Positions 9,878 through 21,355 are shown, counted from the stretch's first letter. The stretch is DNA of 27,264 nt from Paraglomus occultum (GCA_910592205.1 CAJVPJ010000357.1:1-27264), one strand, 5' to 3'. Numbers and translations: made by a program. The notes: a model not told the origin generated them from the sequence alone.

Positions 9878-11020
9878 TTACCAGTTGTAAAACCTGGAAG
9901 GGTTATAAATGGGTTTGTCCTCCGATAATGGCATCCAAACTTTTTTCTTCTTTTCCCAATTCATCCCTTTTATTTTCTTCTTCTCCGGTCGACCCTCTCC
10001 TTCGTGTTTCGCTTCTTTAATGACAAACTTCATATGAGCCTTTTTCAATTTAAGTGTAAACAAACGTCCACGCGCACCATACGCCCTCTTCCGCCGGTAT
10101 AGGCCTTTGCCAACCCAGGCTCTATCTATGAAAAACGATTAGGAAAGTTTGACGTTAGCAAAGTTCATGCAAGTGAGTTAATAAAGTACATAATGCTGAG
10201 ATCTGATTGAAGTTGGTATTCACAGATCGCATTACAGCAAGATTGAATCTTCTCGTGGCGCATTATAAATTCTACTTGCCAATATAAAGTTTTTTCGGAT
10301 CCATCATTTTGTATCTCCATGCGTGATCTCTCGCAGTACACAAGGAATTCATAATCTTCTTTGATGCTTTCTTAGGAGAGAACTGCATCTGGCTTATTGC
10401 ATAATTAACATTCTTTCCATTTATTTGACGAGCCAGCATGTTCAACTTTCTCGGGGCTATTCGGAAGTCCATTGTAGAATAATTATGCTGTAACAACAAT
10501 TCAGTAAGTCCGAAATTACTGAAAATTTGAAATAAATATTGTCCGATATCGAGCTAACCTCGGTGTGCTTCTTTGAAGCTTCAGTAACAACGGGCTTTCT
10601 GAAAGGATTACATAGTTTTGCCTGCTGCCTGCCTTTCGTTTTAGCAGCTTCCATATCATCTTTCCCCTCTACCATTTCAAAAATTGAAGAAGCTCCTACT
10701 GCTGGCAATTGTCTAGTTGGTACTGTTCGTTTATCAGCATGCAGATATGGTGTTGTATGTATAGATCTGCAATATTCTGTGGGTATTAGCGTAATGTCGA
10801 GCACGAAAAAAGATCACTGCTTTAGGCGGAGAATTACAGTTTTATGTGCCTTATTATTTTGGGGAGTCTAACAGGAGCATGTTGGAACTGATAAATGCGT
10901 ATCTTTTTCGAGAAGAAAAATACTATTAAACAAAATTATCAAATTAGCAACTATAGCCTTCACCCAAACGTCAAGAAGATCCTCTTTCTTACCCGGACGT
11001 AACACGTTTCGATGGTTCAT
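9878..11020 (-). CDS. Mitochondrial large-subunit ribosomal protein uL22m (4 exons)
   Basis: Ribosomal protein L22 family, lining the exit tunnel of the mitochondrial large subunit (known for the family). Exons in transcription order: 11020-10993, 10776-10559, 10487-10280, 10125-9878, joining in phase to 233 codons plus TAA. Exon 1 codes only MNHRNVLRP; exon 2 continues EYCRSIHTTPYLHADK, a typical basic presequence with a likely cleavage zone. The uL22 core is clear: APRKLNMLARQINGKNV, then AISQMQFSPKKASKKI, and the hallmark C-terminal DRAWVGKGLYRRKRAYGARG followed by KAHMKFVIKEAK. The lysine-rich tail (EKKKIKGMNWEKKKK) is an extension. The third intron must use a GC donor (GCAAGT at 10279-10274); a GT at 10275 would run into a stop. 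Start is inferred from splice phase and presequence character. Confidence 0.9.
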
Positions 11021-11171
11021 TATAAACTCTCACCCCTCCGCAGACAAGATAGAAAAGAAGATATTTCGGCGTGATGATTATAGTTGACAGGTGCTACTTG
11101 AGTTATTTTTTCGTATATACTAATACACAAACGCTCGTGATAATCGGGATACATCACATGAACAATGCTGG

Positions 11172-11267
11172 TGTCGACCTGCAGTCACACTGTCGGGACC
11201 GAAACTGTGTGTGACTGTATAGGAGGTGTGAGACTATATAGGATGTGACTGTAGGGGAGGTCGACTG
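11172..11267. mobile_element. Short pogo/Tigger-like terminal remnant, inverted relative to 3422
   Basis: The last ~75 bp, ending GGGGAGGTCGACTG before a TA at 11268-11269, is an almost exact reverse complement of 3422-3493, including the ACAGTCAC subterminal repeats and CAGTTTCGGTCCC. Its far side (near 11173) starts GTCGACCTGCAGTCAC, itself like the terminus in the opposite sense. The whole is therefore best read as a fold-back of about 100 bp from the same family. Confidence 0.65.
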
Positions 11268-11269
11268 TA

Positions 11270-13932
11270 CTTAGAAAATGTGCCTATTTTGAAGGCGACA
11301 CATAATTGCATCATCAAGTATACGATAATTTAAAGCAAGCTTTAGACCTTAGTTGCACCTAATACTAATAAAGGACACGAAAACCAACATACGGTAATTT
11401 ATTGGTATGGGATTATTGTAATAGTAATGTGACAATCTCGAAACAGACCAAAGACCAGCTATTGAGGCACTGTTTTGGGGAATACATTCTTTAGTTCTAA
11501 AGGTGGAGGTAATTACATATGACAACAGCAAAACGTTATAAAGTATAGTTAATTGTTACGTGTAAAATGCTACGTAATATGTGTTTGGCGATTTTCCTTT
11601 TTTTTTCAACAATAAAATTAAGATTTAGACGTGTTTTTATAACAAGAAGGTTGACTTAACTCTTTACTAAAATTAATATTAAACGTTATTTATTTGTGAA
11701 GCTACGCTATGCGTGCAAAAGTCAATTATTGTGTTGCACAATGTATATCGCTTAGCAACCAGTCTACAATATCAACAGTTATTATCTTTTGTCTATTATT
11801 GTGCCAAACGGTTATTGCCGGCCGGTCTGCACAAGTTTTCTTGCTCTTATCAATATACAAATCGCTCTGGTAGTAACGACGCTCTAGGCCAACAAATGGG
11901 TTTAACAGTAACGTCGCGATTAACTATCACAGATCGCATATTTTTGCAATATATAAAATGTTAACATACTAACTGCTTAATTCCAACCATATTGGTCATC
12001 GTACTATTCGCTCCGACTCTCCGTTTTCTAGTGTATTTTCAAGCTGTTTGAATAGTTCCTCAGCATAATTTTGTTGTTGCAAAAATTTTTGAAGCCTCAT
12101 TAATGCTAATTATTCTGGGCTCAGTCTTTCTTGACTATTGCTATTATATAGTATTAGTAATCCGACCGTTTTCTATAGTAATAGTGAAAATTTTACTGGC
12201 TTCGTGTCCCTTATTAGACGCACCTAAAATGTACCTCTAAGTTACATTCACTGGTTAATCCGGATAATTTTTTGTAACATAAGATTCTTGTTCTTTTCAT
12301 TATCTGTTAATTCTCTGTTTGTTTTGTTTGTTTGCTGGAAATCAGAAACAATATTAATGTAACAGCTTATACTTCCCATTTGGCTTATAGCAAATCTGCT
12401 AGGCGTCTGCGAAGTTTTTTAATTAATGAAAGTGACTGAAAAAATAACGTAAATTTCAATTTTGTCGTATTTGTTTTCTCTAACCTACTTGGTAACCAAA
12501 ATCAGAATGTAGCAATAAACTTTTTTATTTTGGTCTTTGTCCATAATTATAGGTACAAATTTTACGTGTAATTTTTCAATGTAACATTATCGATATCACG
12601 TAAAGTCACGGGCGTGCCATTTACTCAAGCTCAGGTAGCATGCATTTATGGAAGGTTCTAGTTTTACGCTATTTCTTTTTCGAAAAGTACACCCAATTAG
12701 TTTCACACAACGATTTTCATAATAATAATAAATACAGGTTTTCGATTTTTCATGTTTTACTGGTAAGTTTGGATATTTTGGTAAGGTTGTGAACCCACTA
12801 ATCTGTATATCGATCTAGTGCTCGGGCGGTACTGGTTACATGGTCTGCATTGCGATTGTTATTCCTTTACAGGGAAACACGTGTGATATACTCCTCACGC
12901 CCCGTTTACATCGTTTACCCGTTTTAGTTTGAAAAGAGAACGTGATTGCTCAGATCTCGAAATATACCATAAATTAGCCGCATGTTACTGTCATCATGCT
13001 GATATCATAATTTTTCTCGGAACTTGACCTTTCATGTTTTGGTTGTGTAGTTATTGTTATCGTCCCCTATTGACTAGAATGCTTATGGTTCATGGGACAT
13101 GCGGTAAAACCATTCTACAGGCTCCCAGAATAATTTTGCCGGACGTTAACAGTATTAACTATAATCGAGCTATCTATGTGTCGGACTAGCATACAGATGG
13201 TTCCCTGGCACAACGATACTATGCATACAAAACCCAACGTGTAACTGATAAAATTGTGGAGAAAACAATAGGATTCCATATTCTGACTTGTACTCGTGAA
13301 CGTAACTGGGCTTGTCTTATGTTATGAACTTTTGTATGAGCGTCAATATCTGACATACGCGTGAGGGTTCAAAAAGTTTTGACACAAATATTTATAAATT
13401 TTCGTTTACATAATAAACATTAATTAGCTGTTACATTACTTCAAATTAAACATCTCAGCCCGTCTACGCCACTTTTGAATTTCCTTCTTGTGGTATGTAT
13501 TTGTTATTAAATTTATAATATAGAAACACTTCTTTTTGAAAATGGATTAAGACATGATTCGTTCGGTTGTCAATGTAATTTCAACTTGATCGAAAAAAAA
13601 AAAGTACCAGAACGCGTAAATCGTATAACATTAAAGTCAAACTGGCGTGCAGACATGTATTCCACATTTGAATGAAGATGAAACATCTCACATACATCAG
13701 CCATGAACACTTTAGTCTCTACCAGATTTATTCGATATGTGCAGCTGTATACTTAAATTTGTATCATCTATCTAGCCATCCAGATATCATAAAGAACCAG
13801 CTGTGAATCTTTAAAATGTCTATTATTGGAAATATTTTCACAAGTCATTACATCGTAAGTGCCATTAATAAAAATAATGTTGCTGAAGCGCTAGTAGCAC
13901 ACGGGATTCTCAATAGACATTGCGGTTGACTA
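11270..13932. other. 2.6-kb region without a recognised gene
   Basis: AT-rich sequence. The only item of note is a short plus-strand frame starting at 11709 (MRAKVNYCVAQ...) with a hydrophobic stretch TVIIFCLLLCQTVIAG that could be a signal or membrane segment. It stops after about 54 codons and has no recognisable partner exon. I see no transposon ends or RNA genes. Confidence 0.4.
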
Positions 13933-14509
13933 TTATCCAAGTAATATCTCATATATAATAACAAGAATATTCACGGCGATTAACGGAACTATAAAGTAAA
14001 AAGTCAGAAAAGTCAGCAATTCGGTTCAATCAATGGAACCACATGTTTGTTCAAAAATGAGTCTTACTTCGCATTAGCGTTCTCACGGCTGATATGAGAT
14101 TTATAATGTTGGTTTTAAGTGACGGACCATCACTGCCAAAGCCTTGATCCGATTGTGGACTCATTCCGACTACAGAGAGAAGAGGATTATACAGTGAGAC
14201 GAGCATATTAACTAAAGAAGTGTGACTACTACACTGATTAACCGTTCCCGCGAAATACAAAGTCTCCTAGAACAATTACATCGGCTTCGATCAGTATACT
14301 TGCTCTATTATTAACAGATGATCTCACAAGTTGTCATTATCTGATCATGTAAACGTCTCCAACATTTCCACCTTGTACCAATTCTACCACTCTTGACTTT
14401 CATCAACTTTTCACTTACTCCGAGCAAGAAATCTCTGTTCATTCAACACTGCTATAGCATTAATAACCAGCAAAACACAGTAGAATATCTGTCCAATTGA
14501 TAACACCAT
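13933..14509 (-). CDS. YOS1: YOS1 / IER3IP1 family ER-Golgi transport protein (3 exons)
   Basis: Small membrane protein of the Yip1-Yif1-Yos1 complex, needed for ER-to-Golgi vesicle transport in yeast (known for the family). Exons in transcription order: 14509-14419 (91 nt), 14169-14068 (102 nt), 13988-13933 (56 nt). Donors are GTAAGT and GTAAGA, acceptors TAG; total 82 codons plus TAA, the size of the animal homologue. Exon 1 gives MVLSIGQIFYCVLLVINAIA then VLNEQRFLAR, the family's first membrane segment and its VLNEERFL-like motif. The central part IGMSPQSDQGFGSD is variable. TNIINLISAVRTLMR then IPLIAVNILVIIYEILLG is the conserved C-terminal segment and second membrane helix. The gene is easy to miss because no single exon exceeds 34 codons. 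Confidence 0.92.
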
Positions 14510-14834
14510 CTTGTCGTGTATATGTATAACCTATATCCAAGATCGCTTCGAGGCAAAGAAATGTGTGATGTGTGGACACGTGAATGGTAATAGTGTAATT
14601 CCATAACAGCCTCCTATTTTGTCTCATATATCGAATGTGATTGGTTGGTCATTGATTTGATGTAATAAATAAATAAAGATAACAATCGACCAACGATCTT
14701 CATTTTGATCAGTTCGGCGAACAGACCACATATTTGGTTGTAGGTTTTTACTATAACAAGCAAGCTTCTTGACTTCTGCTAACACGCAATTATCTACGGC
14801 CACAAATGTTTTTTTTTTTCAATACGACGCGTTA
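14510..14834. other. Upstream region of YOS1, nothing else seen
   Basis: Presumed promoter and 5' untranslated region of the minus-strand YOS1 gene. No specific element is recognised. Confidence 0.35.
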
Positions 14835-14835
14835 A

Positions 14836-14970
14836 TACAGTCGAACCTCGCTCGATACGACGAATATAATGAAGATACAGAAAAAGTATTATTGCTGTGT
14901 TAAAAGTTTTCGTCAACTCGAAGTCAACGGAACCGAGGCTTAAGTTCGGATTAACGACATCTTCGACTAA
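14836..14970 (+). mobile_element. Possible pogo/Tigger-like terminus
   Basis: TA followed by CAGTCGAACCTCGCTCGATA at about 14836 has the CAGTCGAACCTC start seen in many pogo/Tigger elements and resembles the CAGTCGACCTCCCC end at 3422. The downstream text (GTCAACTCGAAGTCAACGG, TTAACGAC) shows the usual internal repetition. No matching right end or transposase is found, so the length is unknown. Confidence 0.45.
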
Positions 14971-15893
14971 CGAGTTTTCTTTTTAATAATCCGAATTTGC
15001 CATTAAAATCCAACAATTATTCGGTTTACAACTGAAATCTATATTATTAGTTCTTATCATTATCACAACGTACACAAATGGTTCTACACACTTCCACCTG
15101 CTAACATCCGATTATACCACTGTATTTCTCTTTGAGGGCAAAATTCTACCTCATAATACACGTACTATGCGAAATACAATTTTGTTGAAGCTAATCTTGA
15201 ACAATTAACGGCTAAATTATCGCTATAAGACTTTAATATAAAATATAGGATTATACATAGTGGTGTATAACAACTTTCCTGTGAAATTTATACACTGTCG
15301 AAGCAATGTAGCCGGGAGAGCGTTGGTAGACGGGCCTTGAGATTTAGGCTTTTCAAACAAAACCTTTCAATATTACTATTCGAGATAAATCTATGTGACT
15401 TACGATCTCTAATGTCAGTCTTGACGAGCAATAGTTTTGGTTTTTTCGGCAATACTTTCTTCAGAATTTGGTTTTTGATTGGTGGGTTGTTTTCAGTCAT
15501 ATATTCCTACTGAATTATTATTTGACCTAGAGATCTACGTCGATTTCTTTACAATTAAATAATAATCCTAATTTCGAAAAAACTCCTTTGAGATTAAGGG
15601 CAAGTATAATCTCAGGAATTCGCGGTCGGAGAACACGTTTTAACTCTCAATAGCTCAAAGCTATATATATACCACAGTTATTCTTTGCCAGGCATTAACA
15701 ACGGGCTAAATAAAATATTATTTTTTAACACAATTTGTTATTATTAGAATATAGGACTATTCCAAGCAAGGAATTGATTGATAAGAATGGCGAGTTTAGC
15801 TGTTCTGCTATCGCCTAAGCTAGTCTTTTATAACTATTCGTCGTCGTTACTGGGGATTAACCACTAATTAAACTTTGTCAATTCTAACTCAAT
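14971..15893. other. No gene recognised
   Basis: AT-rich sequence, possibly the interior of the element starting at 14836. A 70-codon minus-strand open frame at 15288-15500 is lysine-rich and resembles nothing I know. Confidence 0.35.
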
Positions 15894-17068
15894 TTGCGTC
15901 ATATTTTACCAATTAAGAAATGTAGCAACAAGCTTTTATTACGCGTCTTAAATAAAAGCATAAACAAACTTTGCAAATTTCACTGTCAAAATGTAAACGA
16001 TCGAAAAATGCACGCTTTATTACATTATTGGAATAACGGTGTCCGTTCTGTGCCCGAGCTAGCAAAAATACAAAGTTATCGGTCTCAACTGTATGATATA
16101 ACGTTGAAAAACTTAAAAAAAATTGGTACTTTGAAGCATAAGGGCGGTAATGGTCGTCCAAAAAATAACGGCCAATATTAATATAGCGAAATATATCAGT
16201 CAAACTATACGCCGTGATACATCAATATCATTACGTTCTCTCGCTAATAAACTTAATTATGATATCGACGTGGCTTATCGTACCGTTGGCAGGTATTTAG
16301 AGTCGTTAGGCCTTAGCTTTAGCCACGCCAGTGCTTACGGAGGTTCATAAGCGAAATTGTGTCGAATGTGCCAAGCGTCACCTTAACGACAATTGGAAAA
16401 CCACCCCACCTTATTCGCCGATAAAACAGCATTTGAGCTGTATCGAAACACAATTGAACACTGGTACAAAGGTAAACGTTCAATTCGTCGTATGCCAAAA
16501 GACCGAAGGAAAATTTTTACCTGGGGTGGTTTTTCTATAAAAGGGAAGACAAGTTTATTTGCTTTCAACGCATAATAGATGGCAAGTTTTATGTTAGTAC
16601 TATTGAAAATTACCTCAGTGAGATTAATAAGATACTTGGGTAAAGTGGCGCTTACAGCAAGATAATGATCCCAAGCATACTAGTAAGGTAGCTAAAGAAT
16701 TTCATGTGCCGAAGGTTTTATGGACTGGTCTTCCTGTAGTCCTGACCTTAATCCTATAGAAAACTTATGGGTTATCATTAAGAGCAACGTTGAAAAACGA
16801 CTGCCCAAAAATTTAAATGAATTAGAAAAGTTTATGTCAGAAGAATGGAATTCTATTCCGGAATCCGTTTTAAACAATTTAGTAAATTCAATGCGACGCC
16901 GTTGTGAGCTTGTTATTGCAAGCAATGGTGAGCGAATTAATTTTAACTCTATAAAACTTGGGTTATATCTTTTGGCTTTCAAATAAAGTATCAATAATTA
17001 AAATTGATGCAATTTTGATAAAGTTATAACGGATTTTCTATAGTTAAGTTTTTTTTTGTCACACACTG
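15894..17068 (+). pseudogene. Tc1/mariner transposase, near full length but frameshifted, with right terminus
   Basis: A nearly complete Tc1-like transposase spread over several frames. The core starts at 16008 (MHALLHYWNNGVRSVPELAK), then KHKGGNGRPK and a second helix-turn-helix (RRDTSISLRSLANKLNYDID). The catalytic part follows: TLFADKTAFELYRNT carries the first Asp but has Lys where DE is usual, then TWGGFSIKGKTSLFAF, LQQDNDPKHTSKVAKEFH with the second Asp, and SPDLNPIENLWVIIKSN with the final Glu. At least four frame changes and a stop (TAA near 16572) separate these blocks. The right terminus is GTCACACACTG at 17058-17068 before a TA; a matching left end (CAGTGTGTGAC) was not found, so the 5' side is truncated or eroded. 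Confidence 0.85.
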
Positions 17069-17278
17069 TAATTCAGGAGTGTCGTATTTGTAATTAATTG
17101 CCTTCCTTTCTAATGTGGCCATTTTTCTTGCCCTGGCAGTTCTAATCGTTGTGTGTCACAGAGAAGAAATCACGTCATTATTAATCATTGAAATGCATAT
17201 TGCCGTAAACTAATAACGCGTTTGAATTCGGATTTACTTGTTAATCACCGAGCAATTTGTCTTAAAAATGTTCATGTA

Positions 17279-18500
17279 CACTCCCTGGACGAAAGTATCC
17301 GCTGGGAGCTTTTTGAGTTTAGTATAATAGTTGGACAAAAATGTTATATTAATTTGTAGCTTAGCTTTTCACGAATCTGTACGTAAATTTTGAAGTGTTT
17401 AAGCTTTCTTGAATGATGAATTATTAAACAAGGCTATTTTCGCCGATCTTTAGCTCTACAAAATTTACACATACTTTGTTAACATACCTAAATAAATAAA
17501 ATTGGTTTATGATAAACCAAATGCAAACGTGTGTTTTGTTTTCACTCTCCTCTTCTTTGTATATACTGAAAAATTTTGCATGTGTCCTATAACTCGAGAT
17601 TGCGTTTAACAATAATTATAAAATGCACATGCTTTCATGTAACCAATCAAAAAAAATGTAGAGCAAGTTTATTATCACATTATCAAGAAACCATTTTGTT
17701 CTGTAAAGCTTAGTAATAAATAAAACAACTGAGCCGTAAGAACTAACGACGCACGTAGAAGGAAAAACAAACGTTGTCTACCAGCACAATTAAACGTTGG
17801 ATTGCAACATTCAAAGACGAGTAAGTAAAAATAAAAGACAAGGTTCGTTCTGGACGTCCTCGCAAACAGTGACGTCAGGAAAAATTACCAAGGTCGAGAA
17901 TCTTATTGCATAATGAGCTGAGCCTTCAAAAAGGAAAGAATAGCTGTTTGTGACTTTATCACGACAAGGCAACGATCATGAACGAATGAAACTTTTTCCC
18001 AATACCATTCATAATTTTTGTAATCTTTTCTTATTCTCTCAATGAAAAAACAACAAAAGGAAAAAAGATTTGATAAGGTCTAGAATTGCCAAAATTATCC
18101 CAAAAGCTGGACTATGAGAAGTTTTTCCAGGATTGGATAAATCGTCTGCAACGTTGCATAATTTTAATGGAGAGTGCTGAAGGAATAAAATAGTTGTATT
18201 GATATTCATTATATAATTCCTTGTCTTCTATACGCAAGACTTTTCAGCAAAAATGGCAATTCAACAGAAAAACGTACTAGCCGAATTCTAAGAATTTTTA
18301 CAGAAAGACGTTCTATTCGTACTTTGGGAAATTGTCAAGAGAGATGTGGAGAACCTATACCAAAAAAATCTTGAAGAGCTGGAGGATTGTATGGTAGAAC
18401 AATGGTATGCCATTCCACAGAGCATGCTAATCAATTTAATAAACTCACTGAAAAAATGCTGTAAGGAGGTGCTTATTATTATCGGTACAGTCATTGTGAA
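17279..18500 (+). mobile_element. Second, heavily decayed copy of the CACTCCCTGG Tc1-like family
   Basis: The left end CACTCCCTGGACGAAAGTAT at 17279, preceded by TA, matches the element at 1296 and remains alignable for about 200 bp. Farther in, decayed transposase pieces appear: TIKRWIATFKDE and RSGRPRKQ (about 17780-17870). At 18340-18490 there is NLYQKNLEELEDCMVEQW then IPQSMLINLINSLKKCC, matching the transposase C-terminus after the DLNPIEHLW block. I found no right inverted repeat, so the right boundary is approximate. No frame is intact. Confidence 0.7.
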
Positions 18501-18519
18501 ATCATGTTGCACCAAAGTT

Positions 18520-19405
18520 TTGCACTTCGTCGAGCTACTGATTTATAACATAAAATTCTACTGTATTAGTATGTCTAAAACATGAGCGTAAATATCTTTA
18601 GTGATCATTTCTTCTAGCAATAGCAACATATGCAACAATTGCTGACTTGCTTCTCTAGGACTTATGGTACTTATGTTTGACGAGTGCACCATGTATTCCA
18701 CGCGCAGGCAAAATCTACATATTAATGTAGAACCTTCGATATCGAAGAAAAACAAAACTTCCAAGACCACCGCTTCATAATATCGGAACAAAATAGTTAA
18801 TAATATTTATTATGTGATCTTTTGAGTCATCACTATTGCGTTAGCGGCGCCAATGTTGGTACGTTCCGTTGTGTTTTACCACTTCGCATCGCTCTTTCTA
18901 AGTTTGGGCTGGCGGAGTATCACTCTTTAACTTCCTCTTCAACTCCTTCATCACATGTTCGTTAACGCGCAATAGACACACTTCCCACATTTGGATAAAT
19001 GTATTGTGTGTCATGTGATGGGGGTTTAATTATTTTAATAGTGGTAATAGTAATAAATAATACAAGTAATAATAAATGTCTTTAATATTATACATTTTGA
19101 CTTACGATATAAGACTTGAACGTAGTGATTCATTTCATTATTAATAATTAAAAATATGTAAATATAAATAGAACGTCTAATAATACTATTGTTGATAGCT
19201 GATTCGACCATCTCAAAGATGCTTTTGAAAATGAAAAACCTTTACCAAATAATACTTTTGACGCATTGGTTCATAACAGCAAGAAAAACACGCTTATATG
19301 AAGACAAACAACTATAATTCAAACAAAAAAAGATACTGACGAACAAATGCAAAAGTCCGTTATCCCAATTATACGTGTCCACTATTCCAACCCTTCCTTC
19401 CCATT
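18520..19405. other. No gene recognised
   Basis: AT-rich sequence with short simple stretches of AATAATA type near 19040-19170. It lies downstream of the methyltransferase stop codon and presumably includes its 3' untranslated region. Confidence 0.4.
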
Positions 19406-20394
19406 CTAAGGTTTCGTGGCCATTATAAAGAATCTATGGCTTTGGAAACTAACACTTTCGTTTTCCTGAATCCTCTTATGTAGCGCAACCAACTGCTCAG
19501 AATATTTCTCTACAGAAAATTCCTCAATCTGACATGGATGAGCTTTCAAGTACAGCACTACAGCGCCAACGTCATGAAATTTGGTCTCCAGAAATGCTTC
19601 ATTCATTTCAATTACACGAAAACCGGCCTTCTGCAGCTCTAAGGTAGCAACTTCAAGATTCCAATTACGATGTGTCTTAAACATATCGGTCACACCAAGA
19701 AGGGCATTCAACTCGACATTATCCTTTTCCCCGATCTGTTGTGTGACGAAAATACCGCCTGGTTTAAGAAGACGATGAACTTCAAATGGTGTATAAGTAC
19801 CGTGGCGATTGATAATCAGATCAAAACGGGCATCGTTAAGAGGCAGGCGAATATCTTTCTCAGTTATTGCTGTGCGATTGAAAATGATAGAAACGAATGG
19901 AAAATATGACAAATAACTTAAGACATAATATTCTGAACGCAAACAAAATTCTATCCATTATCTGGTATATCTAATGCCTCTGCTACAGAGTTGTCTTGGT
20001 TCTATCCTCTTCTCTCCTTTTTGCTACCTCTTCACATTAAAAAGATTTACTGACCAGTTACTGTAACGCCCAGTGGCTTCAACTTCCGCCTGGCAATAGG
20101 AATATTGGGGGCCCAACCTTCAGTAGCGCACGTGTCCTTTGGCAGAGGGCTCAACGCAGCCAGAAACTCACCATCACCCGTTCCCATATCTAACAAGCCC
20201 TGCGATTGAGACAGTAATCCACGCACAGTCTCCTCGTAATCCCATGGTAGAGTACTCGATTGCTCAACAATACGTCCTCTCAAGTACGAACAGTCCCAGC
20301 TTGTAAAGGGCTTGTTGAACTCGGCGTCAAGATGACGGAGAAGTTGTTCTCTTGTTGTGCGGTCGCCAGTCTCTGCGAGAGAGTTTACAGTCAT
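19406..20394 (-). CDS. Class I SAM-dependent methyltransferase, substrate unknown (2 exons)
   Basis: Exons 20394-20055 and 19869-19406 join in phase (donor GTCAGT, acceptor CACAG) to 267 codons plus TAA. The Rossmann-fold methyltransferase signature LLDMGTGDG at about 67-75 binds the methionine part of SAM, and ATEGW about 20 residues on gives the acidic residue expected to contact the ribose. FDLIINRHGTYTPFEV and HRLLKPGGIFVTQQIG are the post-motif strands. The N-terminus (LDAEFNKPFTSWDCSYLRGR) is not a targeting signal. The wording NRH...EVHRLLKPGG..TQQ is like small-molecule methyltransferases I associate with Gram-positive bacteria, which raises the possibility of old transfer; the intron shows it is now a eukaryotic gene. 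An upstream ATG exists, but the one at 20394 begins the conserved-looking part. Substrate cannot be told from sequence. Confidence 0.85.
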
Positions 20395-20809
20395 TACGTT
20401 GATGATATATGTTTGTGTTGAATAGTATAGTTTATTGTTCGTATTAGTAGCTGGAGAGAGAAAAGGTTTTCTTAGAACGTATATTAAGCCTAATCGTGAT
20501 GTGCTTAATAAACTATCAGACAGGGCTGCATACACAACGCCTTTTGTCCAACAAGAAAACTGTTCAAGTATGATGAAAATGATGCGAAATAAAGCATGCA
20601 TGCATTGAGCGTCAATTCTCTACGAAAATGGAATTCATTGAACATTACAAGCCATAACAATAAATATATGTGGCACAATAAGCTAGACCTTCGTATCTGC
20701 GACAATGGTCCGCATGATCGATCGTTTACAGTAGACACGGCTGATTCCTGGAATTGATCCAACACAACCATCTTGTTTCCCGACAATATGTGATCTTCGT
20801 GACCAAGTC
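20395..20809. other. Upstream region of the methyltransferase gene
   Basis: Contains the presumed promoter. Minus-strand open frames here are short and not family-like. Confidence 0.3.
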
Positions 20810-21019
20810 TTATTTTTTTTCCACAATAATCTTATTTGACATATCAGAGAAACAAAAGATGCCCTTCACATGATCAAACCATATTAATAATACATTAACA
20901 TTAGTCCTCGGCATACATATGGGACAGACTGCAACAAAACCAGACAAAGTGAACATTTGATCATGTGAGCTAAAAGAGGCTGATGTGGCTGGAAAATGAA
21001 CTAATTTAGCTGGTGCCAT
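20810..21019 (-). CDS. Hypothetical small protein or exon
   Basis: A 69-codon frame beginning MAPAKLVHFPATSASFSSHD and ending in a lysine-rich tail before TAA. The start has a reasonable context (CCAAAATGG). The composition is more protein-like than most chance frames nearby, and it could be an initial exon with GT donors inside it. I do not recognise a family, and it may be noncoding. Confidence 0.25.
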   Translation of the reverse strand: MAPAKLVHFPATSASFSSHDQMFTLSGFVAVCPICMPRTNVNVLLIWFDHVKGIFCFSDMSNKIIVEKK

Positions 21020-21250
21020 TTTGGTGAGGCTTTGCTCGATTTATAACTGTGGCTCATACACAAATAAATGAACTAAATTTTAGTGACATTTAGACCTATT
21101 ACTAATTTATAAGCGAGCGACTAGCATTCGTGTATAAAAGCAAGATGAAATTCACACTTCCAAAACAAAAACACTCCTACCAGTAAATACCTTACTGAAA
21201 GGCCATGCTATTGCTGGATGTCCAACATTTCGAGACGATTCATGCTTGTA

Positions 21251-21355
21251 GCCTCATCCACATCCATAAGATAAAGTTTTATAGGTGGTAGGCTCGATAA
21301 GCCATTGCTCTGCAATATTTCTTTCTTTCGGTTTTTTTTGTATGACGGATTGGGA
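21251..21355 (-). CDS. Hypothetical short exon
   Basis: Minus-strand frame starting MDSQSVIQKKPKERNIAEQW at 21355 and reaching TGA after about 35 codons, with a possible donor GTGGAT shortly before the stop. It could be the first exon of a gene continuing to lower coordinates. No family recognised. Confidence 0.2.

Noticed and set aside
9676-10020. 114-codon plus-strand open frame
   Set aside because: Antisense to the last exon of uL22m, which has clear family motifs.
3422-11267. A single 7.8-kb transposon carrying HisRS, Derlin, ALG3 and uL22m as cargo
   Set aside because: No intact transposase and only host housekeeping genes lie between the ends. The right-hand copy appears to be a complete ~100-bp fold-back on its own.
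11709-11964. Possible secreted small protein with hydrophobic leader
   Set aside because: It stops after about 54 codons and no partner exon with fitting phase was found; noted only as a hint.
15288-15500. 70-codon lysine-rich minus-strand frame
   Set aside because: No recognisable domain; it lies within probable transposon-derived sequence.
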